64,000 bases of DNA from Galeopsis tetrahit (GCA_963675135.1 OY776126.1:25671195-25735194); one strand, 5' to 3'. Shown: positions 35,012-48,000, numbered from the stretch's first letter. Numbers and translations are program-made. The notes: generated from the sequence alone by a model not told the origin.

Positions 35012-36301
35012 CTGGTTCCGCCGCTCGACGCCTGTAGCAGCTGTTGCCCTCCGCCGCCGTGAGGAGCTGCCTTTAAAAGGCGTTGTAGGTGCGTCCATTT
35101 TGTTGTCTCTGTTGTCGGTTCAGTTGCTGTTTTGCAGCAGGTAAGAAGCTAATAGTTTATTTCTTTTATTTTTCTATAGCTTGGGTTGCTGTTGGTAGGT
35201 CGAGGGTGAATTAAATTTTTATCAATTTTTGCAGTAGGGCCAGGGCTAATTCTTTTTAATTCAAATTGGGTTTGGGGTTGCGATTATTTTTGCCATATGA
35301 ACTATGTTTGTGGTAGTTGCATTTAAATGAGTTTGTATTTTGTTAATCCCTGCTACTCACTGATTATCAGAGCAAATTAATTTGGGCTATGTGTTATGTG
35401 TCTGTTAATTATTATGTGGTGATTTAGTTTGAGTTAATTGAGTTGCTTAAATTATTTTACCTTGTGTAGATTTTAGGGTATCTTTGTGAGTTCCGTCTAT
35501 TTGTGATTTTATTTACGTCGTGCATCGTAAATGTTATTGCTTCCGCTTGTCCTCTGTGATATATTCTTTGTGCTTGATTATGCTTTGTGCTTAGTGTCTT
35601 TTGTGGTTATTTTCTTTGTGGATTTTCTTGGTGCTTATGTCTTTGTGTTGCTCTGTGATTTCTTTGTGATGCATGAGTAGGTGATGGGCTAGTGGGAAGG
35701 TGGGGGAATGGTTGCATGATTATACTTGTTGGTTTCGTGGGAATTATGAGTATATGTTTATATGTATGTGTGTTATGCATGACTTCATACATTGTGGTTT
35801 CATGTTTTCCCCCTACCCCATTTTCATCTAGTTGCATGTTAGTATTTTGAGCATGTTTATTGAGCTTCGTGTCTTGATCTTTGTGGCATTCTTTGTGTGC
35901 TTCTTCAATGCATTCTTCTTTTGTGTGATCATGAATGATTGATTGTTTCTTGGTGTTTGGAGATCATTCCCAGTAAGGTGGAGTGATTTTGTCTTTGTGA
36001 GCTATGTATACGTTATGATATCATGTCTTTGTGCCTTTGTGTTTCCCTTTGTGAATGCTCCGAGTGAGGTGGAGCTTGTCTTTGTGTGCCTTTGTGTCTT
36101 TGTGCGAGTCTTTGTGAATGCTCCAAGTGAGGTGGAGCATTGTCTTTGTGAGTTTTTCTTTGTGAACTAACTTCTACGTACGTAGACAATCTTTGTGTTT
36201 TCTTTGTGTGTTGTCTTTTGCAGGTACATGGAAGTGGGTTGGGCAATGATGACAAAATTGTTTGTGGATTGTAGTCGGGGATGGCCAAAAAGGTGGAGAA
36301 T

Positions 36302-36592
36302 TGTTGGGTTTTAGCCCAAGTGTGGTTTTGGCCATTGGACCTACACACAAGGGCCCAACTTGTTGACGCCCTAGTTCTTGGCAGCCTTCCTATATATTGT
36401 GTCACCCTCTCCATTAACGACACGACGCGATGTAAACAAGAGATTGGAGAGTGGAGAACAATAGGAGTGAAGTGCTACCCATCTTAGTGTTAGGTTATCT
36501 CCACTACATCCCGATAGAATCCCACACGAGTCTGAGCCCGTTCGTATAACCCGCGAGTAACAAGTGGCGGCCGGCGGCACCGAAACCCAACA
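36302..36592 (+). repeat. 3' LTR of the TRIM element
   Basis: 291 bp, nearly identical to 34708-34998. The minus-strand ORF that runs from the kinase exon into this LTR is a chimera created by the insertion. Confidence 0.92.
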
Positions 36593-37212
36593 GAGGGGAA
36601 TGTTTCCAGTGAGATTGTTGTAAGAAAGATCAAGTGTATTGAGTTGGACACATGCAGATACACTTGCTGGAATATCCCCACTCAAGTAATTATTTGAAAG
36701 GCTTAAAAGCTCCAGTTTCCTTAGCAATCCAATGCTTTCTGGAATGTGATCACTCAGCTGATTGGACGATATGTTTAACACACCAAGGCGTCTCAACCTG
36801 CCGATTTCACCGGGGATATGCCCATTGATGTTGTTATTGCCCGCGTTTAAGACACTCAAAAAGGAAAGGTTTCCGATTTCTGGGGCAAGGGTTCCACGTA
36901 AACCCATGCCCGAGAGATCTAAGGCTGTTACTCGACGGTGCTTCCACCCACATGTGACGCCTATCCAGCTACACACAGAGGTCTCTTGCGACCAGTTATT
37001 GGCTAAAATCATGTTGTTGGAATTTATGAAGGCCGATTTGATGTACGTCATTTATATCTTTTTAAAACGCTAATTGGCAGGTACGGGAGTAAAAGGCGAA
37101 CGTTTAGATAAAATGGGGGTAAAACATAAAGGTCTGTAACTTTTATTATTAAGCCTTTTTTGGTTATTAATGATGCAATGTATATTTATATTTTGACTGT
37201 ATGTAGGGAAGC

Positions 37213-40200
37213 ATGTTTTGGGATATGTTGTTGTCCCGTCAGATTCTGGTAAAATTTATTTCCATAATAGTATTCTGTTGTTTACATTTTCATTATAATG
37301 CTAATATGTTTTAGTTCAAGCATACAGATTTTGAAAGTGATTTCGAATCAAGTAAACAGAGTAGTGGTTATTCAGAAGAACGTATAGAAGGTAATATTGA
37401 AATTAGTGATATTGGGGTTACTGGTTGTTTCGATTATATGAATATTCTTTGACTTTTAAGTGTGTTATGTGATGTACACAGCAAGTGAAGGCGAAGAATA
37501 TGAGAGATGGAGAAAGGATATGAAGCACAAGCGTCTAAGGGCCAAGAACATATTTGGTTTATAAAGATTTTTAGATTATATTTTATGCATTCTATATCTT
37601 ATTTCTGATTATATAATAGCTGATAAATTTTTGTAGACTGAATTTTCCCATGGTTTGTTTTCTTCTAAACAGAAGGTGTACACATTGACAGAAAGAAGAG
37701 CTATTACAGATCGAACATTAGAACAACTTTTACTGAGTTGCAGCCTGTAAGGTTTACAGAAATGCATTTTAAGGAGTTTAGGAAAACTCTGTTCTATCTG
37801 CTATTAATTTCGTTTCTACGCAATGGAAGTGAAACGATGTTTAACAGCTGTATGAAAATAGAAGATGATATAAGAGACATTGTAAGAATGTTCGACGAAG
37901 AGTCAGAGTGCTTCATTGTTGGTTCAAGAGAGCTAAAAATTACAAGAGAAGATGCAGAACTGGTTTTTGGAATAGTATCAGGTGAGGAGAAGATAAGTTT
38001 GAGAGGCGATAATTACACTCATCCAGGTTGGATCCGAAGGTGTTTTAGGGAAGAACTTGTAATGAAACCACCAAACTTCCCTTTGTACAGGCCTGTTTTC
38101 CTAGCTAAGATAAAGGAAATTGTTGAATTAACAAATATTGAGTCTATACAGGATGTATGTAGACTTCTCTGTTGCTACGTATTGGGTGGTATAATATGCC
38201 TTGTCAGGAGTGGGGCCTTATCTTGGTATATGACATCGTATTTGGAAGATTTCGATGGAATGTGTAATTTCGACTGGTCTACATACTTTGTTGTCAATTT
38301 GATTAATAGTTTAAAGAGAAGTAGGGATATGAAAGTTGGTGGATGTGCAATGCTTTTGCCTGTAAGTAAAGTTAAACAACTATATTATTTTGTATAATAC
38401 TTTATTTCTTAATGACGAATGTTGGTATTAATGTAATTTCAGTATTGGTTGTGCGATCACACATCGCTTGTTCACCCGGTGGACCGGAAGGCTTTTCCAA
38501 GGTTTTTAAAGTGGGATCTCAATGAGTTAAATGGGGTTATATTCAATGGACGGTTGCATAGATATACAAAGGTATATTAGTCTATCAATTTATGAACGAA
38601 GTTTATGGTATTTTCTCAAAAGTAACTTTAAAAAAGGCACAGGTGTGATATTCAAACAACGATGCAGGTATACCCTGAACCATTGACTGCAGAATCGTGG
38701 GAGGTGGTGCAATATGACGAACTCGCTGCAGTGAGAGCAACTAAAGATAGTCCACCGGTTGAGAGTAATGTAGTGAATATGACAGATGCTCCGGGGGATT
38801 CAAGTGGAGCTGCAGCTGGACCAACAAACTCAGAGTCGGTTGGAAGGGGAAAAACAGTTGTTGATGAGTCATCAGTACATAGGTTTGAAGTTGGTTCTTC
38901 ATCAAAGGGTGATACTGCAAATTTTGACAAGGGGCCTTCATTTGACCTGGGTTTTGATAGTTCAATGAGGGATGCCAATGAATTCCAGGACACAGTGATG
39001 AAAGTTTGCAGTGATTTGAACAAGACTTTCTTGGACGGTGATAATACTCAGGGTGGGTCTGTGCCAGGGACTATAGGACAAAACGAGGAGGGGAATTTGA
39101 ATGTTGATTCTGAAAGAACAGGTGAGAAGGATATCGGTGGTTGTAGAAATGAGGTAGAGGATATGCGTCTGAAAATTAAATTATTGAAAGAACAGTTGGA
39201 GAATGAGCGTGTTCGTAATCAGCTAGAAGGAGCTCAGAAAACAGATATTATAAGTCACCTTGAATCTGAGATTGAGCTCCTGAGAAGAGAGGTAGAGATG
39301 GTCAGAGGACCAACCCCAACACAGCTGTTTGAAGATGATACATTAATCAAAGAAATTGATGAAATTGAAAAACAAGCGATGGAGAGATTTTCTGCGGGGA
39401 AGTCTGTTTATGATCAATATTTGAAAATTATTTCTGAGGAGGGATCTTATAGGGGGAACAATGCAGTTGAAGCAAATATGAAAAATGTTGGAGTACGTAA
39501 AACGAATGAGAATGTGGATGTTAATGTCGCTGTTATCGCAGATGACATGGTTTTGGATGATAGCGTTTCTAAGGGAAAGACAGCCTCGCCTAGTGATCAT
39601 GTATTAGGTTCGAACTCAGTAGAAAATACTGAGCCTACACCAATCAGTGAGGCTTGTGGGAGTATTAGAACGCCATTGTCAAATATTGGAATCCCTGATG
39701 TGACCTCCCCGACTGATGATAATGGGAACGCAGTGAAAAGACATCCTATAGCAAAAATTAAGATTGAGAATAAAAAGAGTTATACGCAATTCATTAGTTC
39801 GATGGCTGCGCGTGTGAAGGGCAGGACAAGGGCATTAAGCAGGAAACCAGTTCAGATGTCTCCACAGCCTCTTAATCAAGATCTGATGAAAGTACATGAA
39901 ATAGATGACAGTGATGGAGATGATGTAAAAGGTGTTGCATAAAAGAATAATGTGAAACGGTCTGTGAAGAACCCTTTTGATAATCGTCTTGGAACAGTGA
40001 AAAATTGTCCACGTGAATTGAAAGATGGAATTTATAAGAAGTTCGTTGAACATGGAGACAGGTAAAATTTGTCCTCAATTTATAATTATTTTTGTAACTT
40101 ATGTAATTAACAATGTCTAATATTTTTTGCTTATTATCTACAACTAATGAAATCTTAAAAATGCAGTCACCTTGTTTACATTGGGAATGGTCCGTTGACG

Positions 40201-41178
40201 CATGTTACAGTTGGGATGCTAATCAGCTTGCTAAACAATCGATCTCTGGACAACGAGGTATAACTATATTATATTATATTTTGCTCAGTATTAGAACTCG
40301 AAATGTGCTTAACAGATGTATTGCAATATGTATAATGTAATAGGTAATCGATGCTTGGTCCGAACTGATCCGTTTGAGGCTATTCCAGACATACCCTAGT
40401 GCAAGAAGGGTGACGACTTTTACGTCATCATGCTGGGTAATATATGACAAACGTGTTTATTTTTTATACATTTAGATTTCATTATATATTATATTAAAAT
40501 GTGCATTATCGTATAAATTGTTACATTTAAGGTTCTCATCCAAAAGCGGGAAATATCGAAGCAAAAGATCTTTGGTGTGCTAATTGAACGTCCATTGGAA
40601 GATGTTGTCGATAAAGATTTTCTCCTATTTCCTGTTAACGTAACGGAGAGTGGAGCAAGAACACGCTCTAACGTTACCGGACATTGGAATTTGTTGAAGC
40701 TTGATATTAAGAAGAATCAATGGACATTTTTCAATTCACTACGCCCTAGGACAGCATGCTCCAATGATCAATATCTAAAAGATGTTATGCACGTGGTAAG
40801 ACAATATTCTTGTTTTTATATTTATATAAGAAACATGATAGCATGTTTTTTTTTTATCCATCAGATTACACTAATTACTAAATAATAATGTATAATTGCA
40901 AGGTTAAATACGTTGATGCCAAGCTAAAGTACGTTTTGAGAAAAAGAGCACCAAATCACCCATTCCTAAAGCGATCATTGACCAAACCAATAGAATCAAA
41001 TATTATGCAGCAGGTTGAAGGGTCCCTTGATTGTGGTGTTGTTGTATGCTCTCTGATCGAGTCTTTCCATAGAGGGGTGTATCCCAATTCTGCTATGTTT
41101 GATGGAGGAAGAGCAAGTGAAATGCGTGTTCGAATTGCAGGGGCCTTTGAAGATCCGTTTCGATATGTTGCTGACTAA
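37213..41178 (+). pseudogene. Ulp1/SENP-like cysteine protease gene of the transposon-associated plant type, ten exons, one in-frame stop
   Basis: Ten exons with GT-AG introns join in phase: 37213-37248 (start uncertain), 37315-37390, 37482-37556, 37673-38361, 38443-38571, 38668-40061, 40167-40257, 40344-40436, 40532-40795, 40903-41178. The frame would span 1,040 codons but has a TAA at 39940-39942. The N-terminal half (FLRNGSETMF, ITREDAELVFGI) resembles DUF1985/plant-mobile domains that accompany Ulp1-like proteases. A long charged, coiled-coil linker follows. The C-terminal half is Ulp1 peptidase-like with the catalytic His in GHWNLLKLD and Cys in LDCGVVVC. The residue after the W-x-F strand, usually Asp, appears as Asn (FFNSL). 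Such genes are spread by MULEs in plants. With one stop and a changed catalytic residue, I treat it as a probable pseudogene; intact splicing implies recent decay. Confidence 0.75.
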
Positions 41179-41630
41179 GCATTGGGTTGTGATGTCTTTC
41201 TAAACACTTTTTGTTTCGTTTTCCTTAAAACGTACAATTTAACTATTTTGGTCTCCAGACTTTATGTTTTGATGTCCTTGATGACCATTAAATGCTTTTT
41301 TGTTATGATATTGTTTTGGAATACTAGTGATGGATTATCGTTGAATTTATATTTTATTTTTGGTATATTTTATAATCGATTTACTTATTATAGTTAAAGT
41401 TGTCTGCATATTTAATATATACAATACATGAATGATATTATTACATTACCAATTATATATTCTATGATATAAAATATCTAAGATTTGAAAAAAAAAAAAA
41501 AGATACCAAAATAAATTATATACCCTTCTTATAATTTATTTATTTATGGAATATATACTCAATTATAAGGTTTATAAAGGAAAAAATTGTATACCTTATA
41601 ATTTTGTTAAATAGGAAATAAACAACTTTC
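41179..41630. other. Non-coding AT-rich spacer
   Basis: It holds the 3' end of the Ulp1-like gene and the upstream region of the GRF gene. The small ORF at 41182-41397 is hydrophobic AT-rich sequence without family resemblance. Confidence 0.4.
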
Positions 41631-41640
41631 TATATAAATA
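41631..41640 (+). promoter_or_regulatory. TATA box of the GRF zinc-finger gene
   Basis: TATATAAATA lies about 90 bp upstream of ATG 41728. Confidence 0.5.
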
Positions 41641-41727
41641 CGCATACAAAAGGGGAATGTAGGGTTTTGATTAGTGTGTTTCATATATATATAATCAGCC
41701 GCCTCCTCGCTTGTGCTTCAACAAAAA

Positions 41728-42291
41728 ATGTCTATGAGTATCACCAATAGCAAAAATGTTTCGTGTTACTGCAATAAGAATGCAGTGGTCGTTACGTCAT
41801 GGAAGGGTGAAAACTTGGGAAGAAGATTCTTCGGTTGTGAGACTTATCCGGTAAGAATACGGATCTTCTTGATAATTTTTTTTTATTAATTTACTACTGT
41901 TTACAGAAATATATATATATATATATATATTACCAATTTATTGCAGGGATATGGTTATTGTAAATTTTTCCAGTGGATCGACAAACCTCTCTGCGAAAGA
42001 GGAAGGAATATTGTTCTAGGTTTGATAAAAAGACTAAACGAAGATCACGCAAAGATAACAGATTTGGAAAAAAAATTGGAGAGTTTTCATTTGATGAATC
42101 TTAAACTCATAGATGAAATTAGGGCGATGAAGAAAGCCAAATTGATGATTAGTGTACCAGTTAAAAGTGGGTTTAAAATCAGGCCTTGTGTTATACTGTT
42201 AATTGTTGTGTTCGTTGGTTGGATATTCAAGAAAACATTCAGTAATGTCGAAGACGACACGAACATTCCTTCGACATTGATGTTGCATTAA
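41728..42291 (+). CDS. GRF-type zinc finger protein with coiled coil and C-terminal membrane anchor (155 aa)
   Basis: Two exons (41728-41850, 41947-42291) around a 96-bp GT-AG intron that contains an (AT)n run. The GRF zinc finger uses Cys13, Cys15, Cys37 and Cys46, with signature GRRFFGC and YCKFFQWID. A charged helix (about 70-105, LEKKLESFHLMNLKLIDEI) and one hydrophobic segment at about 122-136 (VILLIVVFVGWIF) follow. GRF fingers bind single-stranded nucleic acid in other proteins. Small GRF plus transmembrane proteins form large, fast-changing families in plant genomes and often sit among transposons. The specific role is unknown. The coding region is intact and lies 550 bp behind the Ulp1-like gene on the same strand. 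Confidence 0.8.
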
Positions 42292-42944
42292 TTTTATATA
42301 ATGCTTGTGATTTTCGGGAATAGTTAAGTTATGTTTCTCTTTTTTTTTTAAATAGTATTGTTTGTTTGATGTATGTTCATTAAATAATTTGAAATAGTGG
42401 TGGTTGTTGGTAGAACGAATGTCTGGTGTATGATGCTCGAGCTACATATCACACAGCGTATGTGGTAATCACAACATGTATGCAACCATCATCTACATTT
42501 GTGCATCGATGCAGAAACGAATGCATTTGAGTATAGTATGTTGATTTTGTATCCAGATATGGTGTACGACTTGCATTTGAACACTTGCATATGTTGACAT
42601 ATAACACACCAAATATGCGACCTGTGGAAAGCGTCAAAAAAACAATTGAAACTTTTTCATAGCTATTATCAAACAAAATGACTTTCAATTTGCATGAGTG
42701 TGCCAAATATATGAAATACAGGACGTTTAATTGTGAATATTATACATTAGATTTATTTTTAAATTTAGTTTTATAAGAAAGATATCAACACAAAACTGTG
42801 AATAACAACAGTTTAACAAATAATTTACAAAATATGTATATAATAAACAACCATATTATGGGATTGTCCACTAAAACAATATCTCAGAATATGAAAATAC
42901 TACAATGAGCATCTACATTACATAATAAATGTAAAACATTATTT
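42292..42944. other. Non-coding AT-rich DNA
   Basis: It lies between the 3' ends of the GRF gene and the minus-strand F-box relic. I see no gene. Confidence 0.4.
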
Positions 42945-43549
42945 CTACATATTTTTGTGGAATGGAGATACTAGACTTGGCAAAACACAGTATGAACGAT
43001 CTACATCAGGAGCATCCTCCAACCAATCTAAGAAACGAAATTCTCGGTTTGTGATGTCATAAGAACAAAATTTACCACTTGTATCCTCCTTAAAAAGGAT
43101 GAGCGTCTTCAAACCGTTGATAAATGAAATAGGGTAGATATTGAACATAAATGGTAGGGCTTCCTCCTTGAATATTGTAAAGCTTGACCATGTGCTCCCT
43201 TCATTGCGATATGTTAGAATGTGCATCTGAAGAAAATACATAATTACTCCATTTACTTCTGGACTAAGCTTGCTAGAATATGCAGCAATACTAAACTCGT
43301 CCTATGCACGAAATCCTACGTGCCATGTAGGAATTATATAATTTGGAGTATCTATTAATTGATAGGAAGAATGTTTCACATCAAATGATGCCAACTTATA
43401 TACCCTACCATCAAATCTAACAGGCCAGTGAAAGCGCCCACCGACAAAAAAGTCGTTCGAAATAGGAGGTTTTTTATACGAATATGATTGAACAAATGAC
43501 CACACATTAGTTTTAGAACAATATAATTTCACCTCATACTGATATCCTT

Positions 43550-44832
43550 TGTTGGTCCCAAGTTGAGTTTATATTATTGAGTAAGCTAGTGAAAATGTCT
43601 AGAGGGGAGGGGTGATTAGACTTTTCAAAAATCTTTCAATATATCAGAATACACAATGCGGAATAATCAGATTAACAATGAGCCCAATCTAGTTTATACT
43701 CAACTTATATTCGTAATTCGAACTTCTGTATGAACACTCTACTTGTCTTGTTTAGATAATCAATTAAGCAATTAAACAATTAAACAAACAGTAAAGTAAA
43801 TCAACACACAACGATTTTATAGTGGTTCGACAACTTGTCTACATCCACTCTCACAACTCCAGTCGTGAAATTTATTACTCTTCCAATCGAGTAGTCTTGT
43901 GATTTTAAGTCCCAAGAAATAAGACTTAGATCTTCTCGAAAACACTATCAAGTGCCTCTTCGATCTAACTAGCTATTTTACAAGTAACTAGCAACTTGAA
44001 ACAGTAAACAAAAATAAAACTTCTCTTTGTTCAGTAGTAGCCTTCTTTGATCTTCACTTGTCTTGTGTAGCTTCACTTTCTGAACTTCAAACTTTGAGAG
44101 TTATTTCCTTCACTTGAATATCTCTTTGAATGCTTCAATTCTCTTGTAACAGTAGTAGTATTATTAGTAGTCTCTAATGAATGAATACCTTGCGGTATTT
44201 ATAAGCTTCCAATTCAAGAACTTTCAGTTGTGTAACAACCTTTCTTGAAAACTAACTTGTAACTGATTCTTCTTATCCTTTCACACGTTTCTTCAGTTAA
44301 TTAGTTATTCCTTAACTAACTCTTCAATCTGTATCTTTAATACGCGTTTCTGGAACTAACTTCAGTCTTCTTGTCTTGTCTTGTTGTCTCGCACACCTGT
44401 CTTGTTCTTCAGTAGTAGACTTCGTCTTCTACTTGTCTTGTGCAGTAGACTTCTTCTTTAGATTACAACATAGAACTAATCTAGTCCTATTATCTAATCC
44501 TAACAAGACTATTACATTACATTAAGCTTTATAAAATAGCTTAGTCATCTTAGAAACTATACAAAGAATATAAAAGAAACATGAGCTTCTATACATCTCA
44601 AATAGCTCAGTATAAAACCTATCAAGTATACAAAGTACTTATAAACTGTATTTGTCTTTTGAAACTATTACTTGTCTTGTGAACTCTACTGATCTGTACA
44701 AGATGACTCTTCTTAACTAGACTAGATCAGTCAACACTTAGAAAATATTCAAGTCTACTTTTGGCTTATCAAAACTTCATCTTTTATCTTTTATCATCAT
44801 TTAGGATTTGTTCTAGGATTCATATCCCAACA
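43550..44832 (-). repeat. 3' LTR of the SIRE-like element
   Basis: Complete LTR, TGTTGGTCCCAAG at the left end and ATATCCCAACA at the right end. A TATA-like TTATAAATA is present on the minus strand near 44198-44208. Confidence 0.93.
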
Positions 44833-44847
44833 ATTTCCCCATTTTTT
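44833..44847 (-). other. Polypurine tract of the SIRE-like element
   Basis: The minus strand reads AAAAAATGGGGAAAT next to the 3' LTR. Confidence 0.75.
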
Positions 44848-45021
44848 ATGAAGCCAAAACTACTTGAATCTTTTCACAATAGTAGACTAGTTAAGTAGTT
44901 ATCTTATCTTAAACATCAAAATAGTACTTATCTTTTCATTCATTTCGAAATACGATCAGTAGATATTACACATACTTAATCAAAATAAAACAAAAATTAC
45001 GTATCAGAGCAAATAAAAAAA

Positions 45022-48000
45022 CTAATCTGAAAGAGTACCTCCTTCTGGATTTGGAACACAGAATGCATCTAGGAGTCTCTTATGTATTACTGACATATGT
45101 TCTTCAGTCTCGATCTTCTCTTTATCCAGCAGGTTTTCTTCAAATTTCTTGATATGGTTGAAGTCGATCCTCTTTCCAGAACCTAACATTGGAGTAGTCC
45201 ATTTTGGAATGATAGGAACAAGAATATTGCAATTCACAGCAGCAGCTATCTTCATAATCAAATTCCACAGCTTCCGATCTTGAACTTCCATGAATTTATC
45301 AAATATAGCATAAAGTTCTTCAGAACTATCAGCTTCACCAAATTTACGAACAATCCAGTGATCTAACTCCCATTGCAACTTGACTTTGAACCAATCTTTA
45401 CGATGTTCATCATCAATGATGTTGTCAATGAACGCGTCTTCCACTAGATCTGGATTAGTTTTCAGCCTCTGCATTCTTCTAATATGCTTACCAACCTTCT
45501 TCCTGCAAGCATACTTAGATTCATCATCATCCATCTTCTGTTTCTTCATGATATCAGTTTCTTCTTCTTGTTGATCTTTAATCACAAGCTTTCTTTTGAC
45601 TTGTCTAGTCTGAACCTCAACTTCCGGAGACGCAATACTTTTGCCTTTCAGTTGTCTCTTCTGCTCTTCATCCTTAGCTTGTTCAAGATCTGCCTTCTTG
45701 ACTAGCCTTCCTCTCTTTGGATATCTTAATTCTTCTATCGCAGACCCAACAGCCTTGACTTCAGGTTCAGCACTTGACTTTTCAGCGGCAATAATAACTC
45801 TACTCGTCTCTTCCCCCTTTTTGGCTTCATCACTTGCCTTAAGAGTGAATAGACTAGTAAATCGAGTCATTTCTTCTTTCATAGCGTCCTTCATCATTTC
45901 AGCAGTTATCTCAATCTGTCTTTGATGTGTCTTGTCCTGACTCATCTTGTCTAGTTTAGTAGCAACTAGTTCTAGCTTTTGAGTAGACAGATTTAATTCA
46001 GTCTTGAAATGAGTAGCAGTCAACCTAAGCAGTCTGTTTTCCTCAGACATATCTTTTAGAAGCTTCCTGGCTTGCACCAACTGATCTTGTGCTTCACGCC
46101 TTTGCTCATCTGCTATCTCGATTTTAACTCTGTAGAGTCTCTCCATCTTGCTTGATTCTTCAGCTAATGATCTTGCAAAGTTGATCGATCTCTTCTCCGA
46201 GTAGTCAACTTGCCTTTTTAAGAATTCTTCAATTTGATCATACATTTCTTGCCTAAATGTTGAGTCCATTTTATTGACTTCTCCAACTATCAACTCTCTG
46301 GAGCTGTCAACTAGTGACTGATTTTGTTCCACCAAGACTCCTTTCAGCTTTGATTCCAAGAACACTTCAATAGACGACTTCACTACTTCCTTTAAGTCCG
46401 TCTTCAACGTATCTATAAAGCCTTCTGGAAAAACATGAGTAGTGGATTGAGTCTCAGCAATCTCAGCTTCACTAACCTTCTCAGTTAACTCATCTTCATT
46501 AAACATGATGGCTTCAACAAACTCATCATCTTCTTCTCCAAGTTTGATCAGGTTGATGTCATCTTCTTCAATACTTTCAGCATCATCTTCTAATTGATCT
46601 GAAGTTTGAATACCAGCTTCAACAGTTTCAGCTTTCAACTCTTCTTCCAGTAGATCAGTTTGAACACCAACATCAAACTTGACCTCTGAAGACAAAATAT
46701 CATCAGATATATTCAGCATTTTCTTCACCAATGCTGTCAAGGCATAAGGTGGGAACAACTCCGAGTGGTCCTTGACTCCACTGTTCTCCTTCTGTTCCAT
46801 CTCCCAATCTTGAAAATTGGAGATTCCACCAATTCCTTGAATTACTTCGAACAGGTCTTCTGTCGGGGCTGTCTTCAATGCATACCATGTGCATATCCTT
46901 AGAAGTTTCTCATAAGCTTCCGAAGATGTGTCGATCTCAACTGATGATAGCATCTTCCTTAGATTGTGTGACATCTTCGAACGCAATCTCTTCTCCCTTA
47001 AGCACATCGGATAATACACCAGGGATTCGAATCTAATTTCGGAAGGGGTCTGAACAAGTGGGGTCCTTGTCTCAGTCGTTGCAGTGGCAACTAGTAGAGT
47101 TTCCGAAATAGATGGGTTGATGGGTTCAACATTTTCTGTTGAGGTAAGAGGAATTTGGATGTGGCTTGGTTTCTTGGGGCTTTGATGTGGCTTGGTTTGG
47201 TTCGACAGTTGTAGAAGTATCAACTGTATCAAATATAGTTGTGTGTGGGGTTATGTTGGCTCTTAGTGGTTGCACTGCCAACACTGACGAGGTTTTGGGT
47301 ACAGGTTTGGCACGAGATCGAAGTGATCTGGCCTTGGTTTTGACGGGGAGAGAGAGAGGAATTGACAAAGCTCGAGAAGAAGTACCAACCTTTTCTTCAG
47401 TCGACTTGTCTGGTGAAGGACTCGACTCGACTTGCACCAGTCGATAAACATGCAACTCTTCCTCTTTCTTCTCAGGCTCCTTGTCCGATTGAGTTTCTTC
47501 CGAATCTCCTGCAGCCTCAATCATAACCTCCTCTTACACATACTGAACTAGTCTACCACTAGTTCCAGCCTTAGCTTCCTCCGAATTTTCACTGCCCGAC
47601 TCGTCTTCTGTAGAACTAGACGAGGCAGCATCATACATAGCATCATCAGGGTTGATCTATACTTGTCTGGGGGCAGCAGATCTACTAGCAGCTTGCTTCG
47701 CCAGAGCCTCCTTCTTCAAATAATGCTTTAGAGGGTGAAATGGTTTGCCTTTACTCCAACTAGTCTTGTTCGGCAACAAGATGGGTAGGAGTATACTTAG
47801 CTTATTTCCGAAACTCACATTTGCAGTCACCACCCAGTTGACTGTACTGGTGTCAACTTGCACATACTTTTTGTAGTACATCAATCTATCCAAAAAGAAT
47901 TTAGACCAGTTTCCTTCTGTGATTCCATCATGAATCACAGCCATTACTCTTGCTTTCTGGAGCGTCACAGAGTCAAAACTCCCAGTGACTCCTAGCAACA

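Larger units (their letters stand above)
34708..36592 (+). mobile_element. TRIM-type non-autonomous LTR retrotransposon (1,885 bp)
   Basis: Two 291-bp LTRs (34708-34998, 36302-36592) begin TGTTGGGTTT and end AAACCCAACA. They differ at only about three positions. The exact 5-bp duplication GAGGG flanks the element (34703-34707, 36593-36597). Position 35000 begins TGGTATCAGAGC, the initiator-Met tRNA primer site, and a purine tract AAAAAGGTGGAGAA lies before the right LTR. The 1.3-kb interior has no credible ORF; its distal part repeats CTTTGTG many times and carries GAATGCTCC(G/A)AGTGAGGTGGAG twice. It must have moved with enzymes from another element. Confidence 0.93.
31269..37051 (-). pseudogene. 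Second LRR-XII receptor kinase, disrupted by an LTR element in exon 1
   Basis: This is an inverted paralogue of the 25957-30283 gene with the same three-exon plan. Exon 3 is 31269-31609, exon 2 is 31677-34049, and exon 1 is split into 34645-34707 and 36598-37051. Exon 2 is fully open and carries LRRs, a transmembrane helix, GRGSFGSVYKG, VKVF, HCDLKPNN (non-RD) and GDFGISK. In exon 1, NNLTGNIPL is followed by the LTR element, and TFGNLSHLQTL resumes on its other side. Apart from the GAGGG duplication nothing is lost, and the insertion brings stops. The N-terminus also lacks a signal peptide: the frame opens at MTYIKSAFINS, equivalent to about residue 47 of the intact gene. A full-length receptor is therefore unlikely, although the intact kinase exons suggest the damage is recent. 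Confidence 0.88.

Noticed and set aside
36371..36592. C-terminal extension of the minus-strand kinase ORF reaching into the TRIM LTR
   Set aside because: The residues after NLTGNIPL are LTR sequence; the same peptide appears at 34777-34986 in the other LTR.
47166..47447. Plus-strand ORFs opposite the SIRE coding regions (also 45380-45925, 51626-51904, 54456-54740)
   Set aside because: Antisense shadows of the element's own reading frames.
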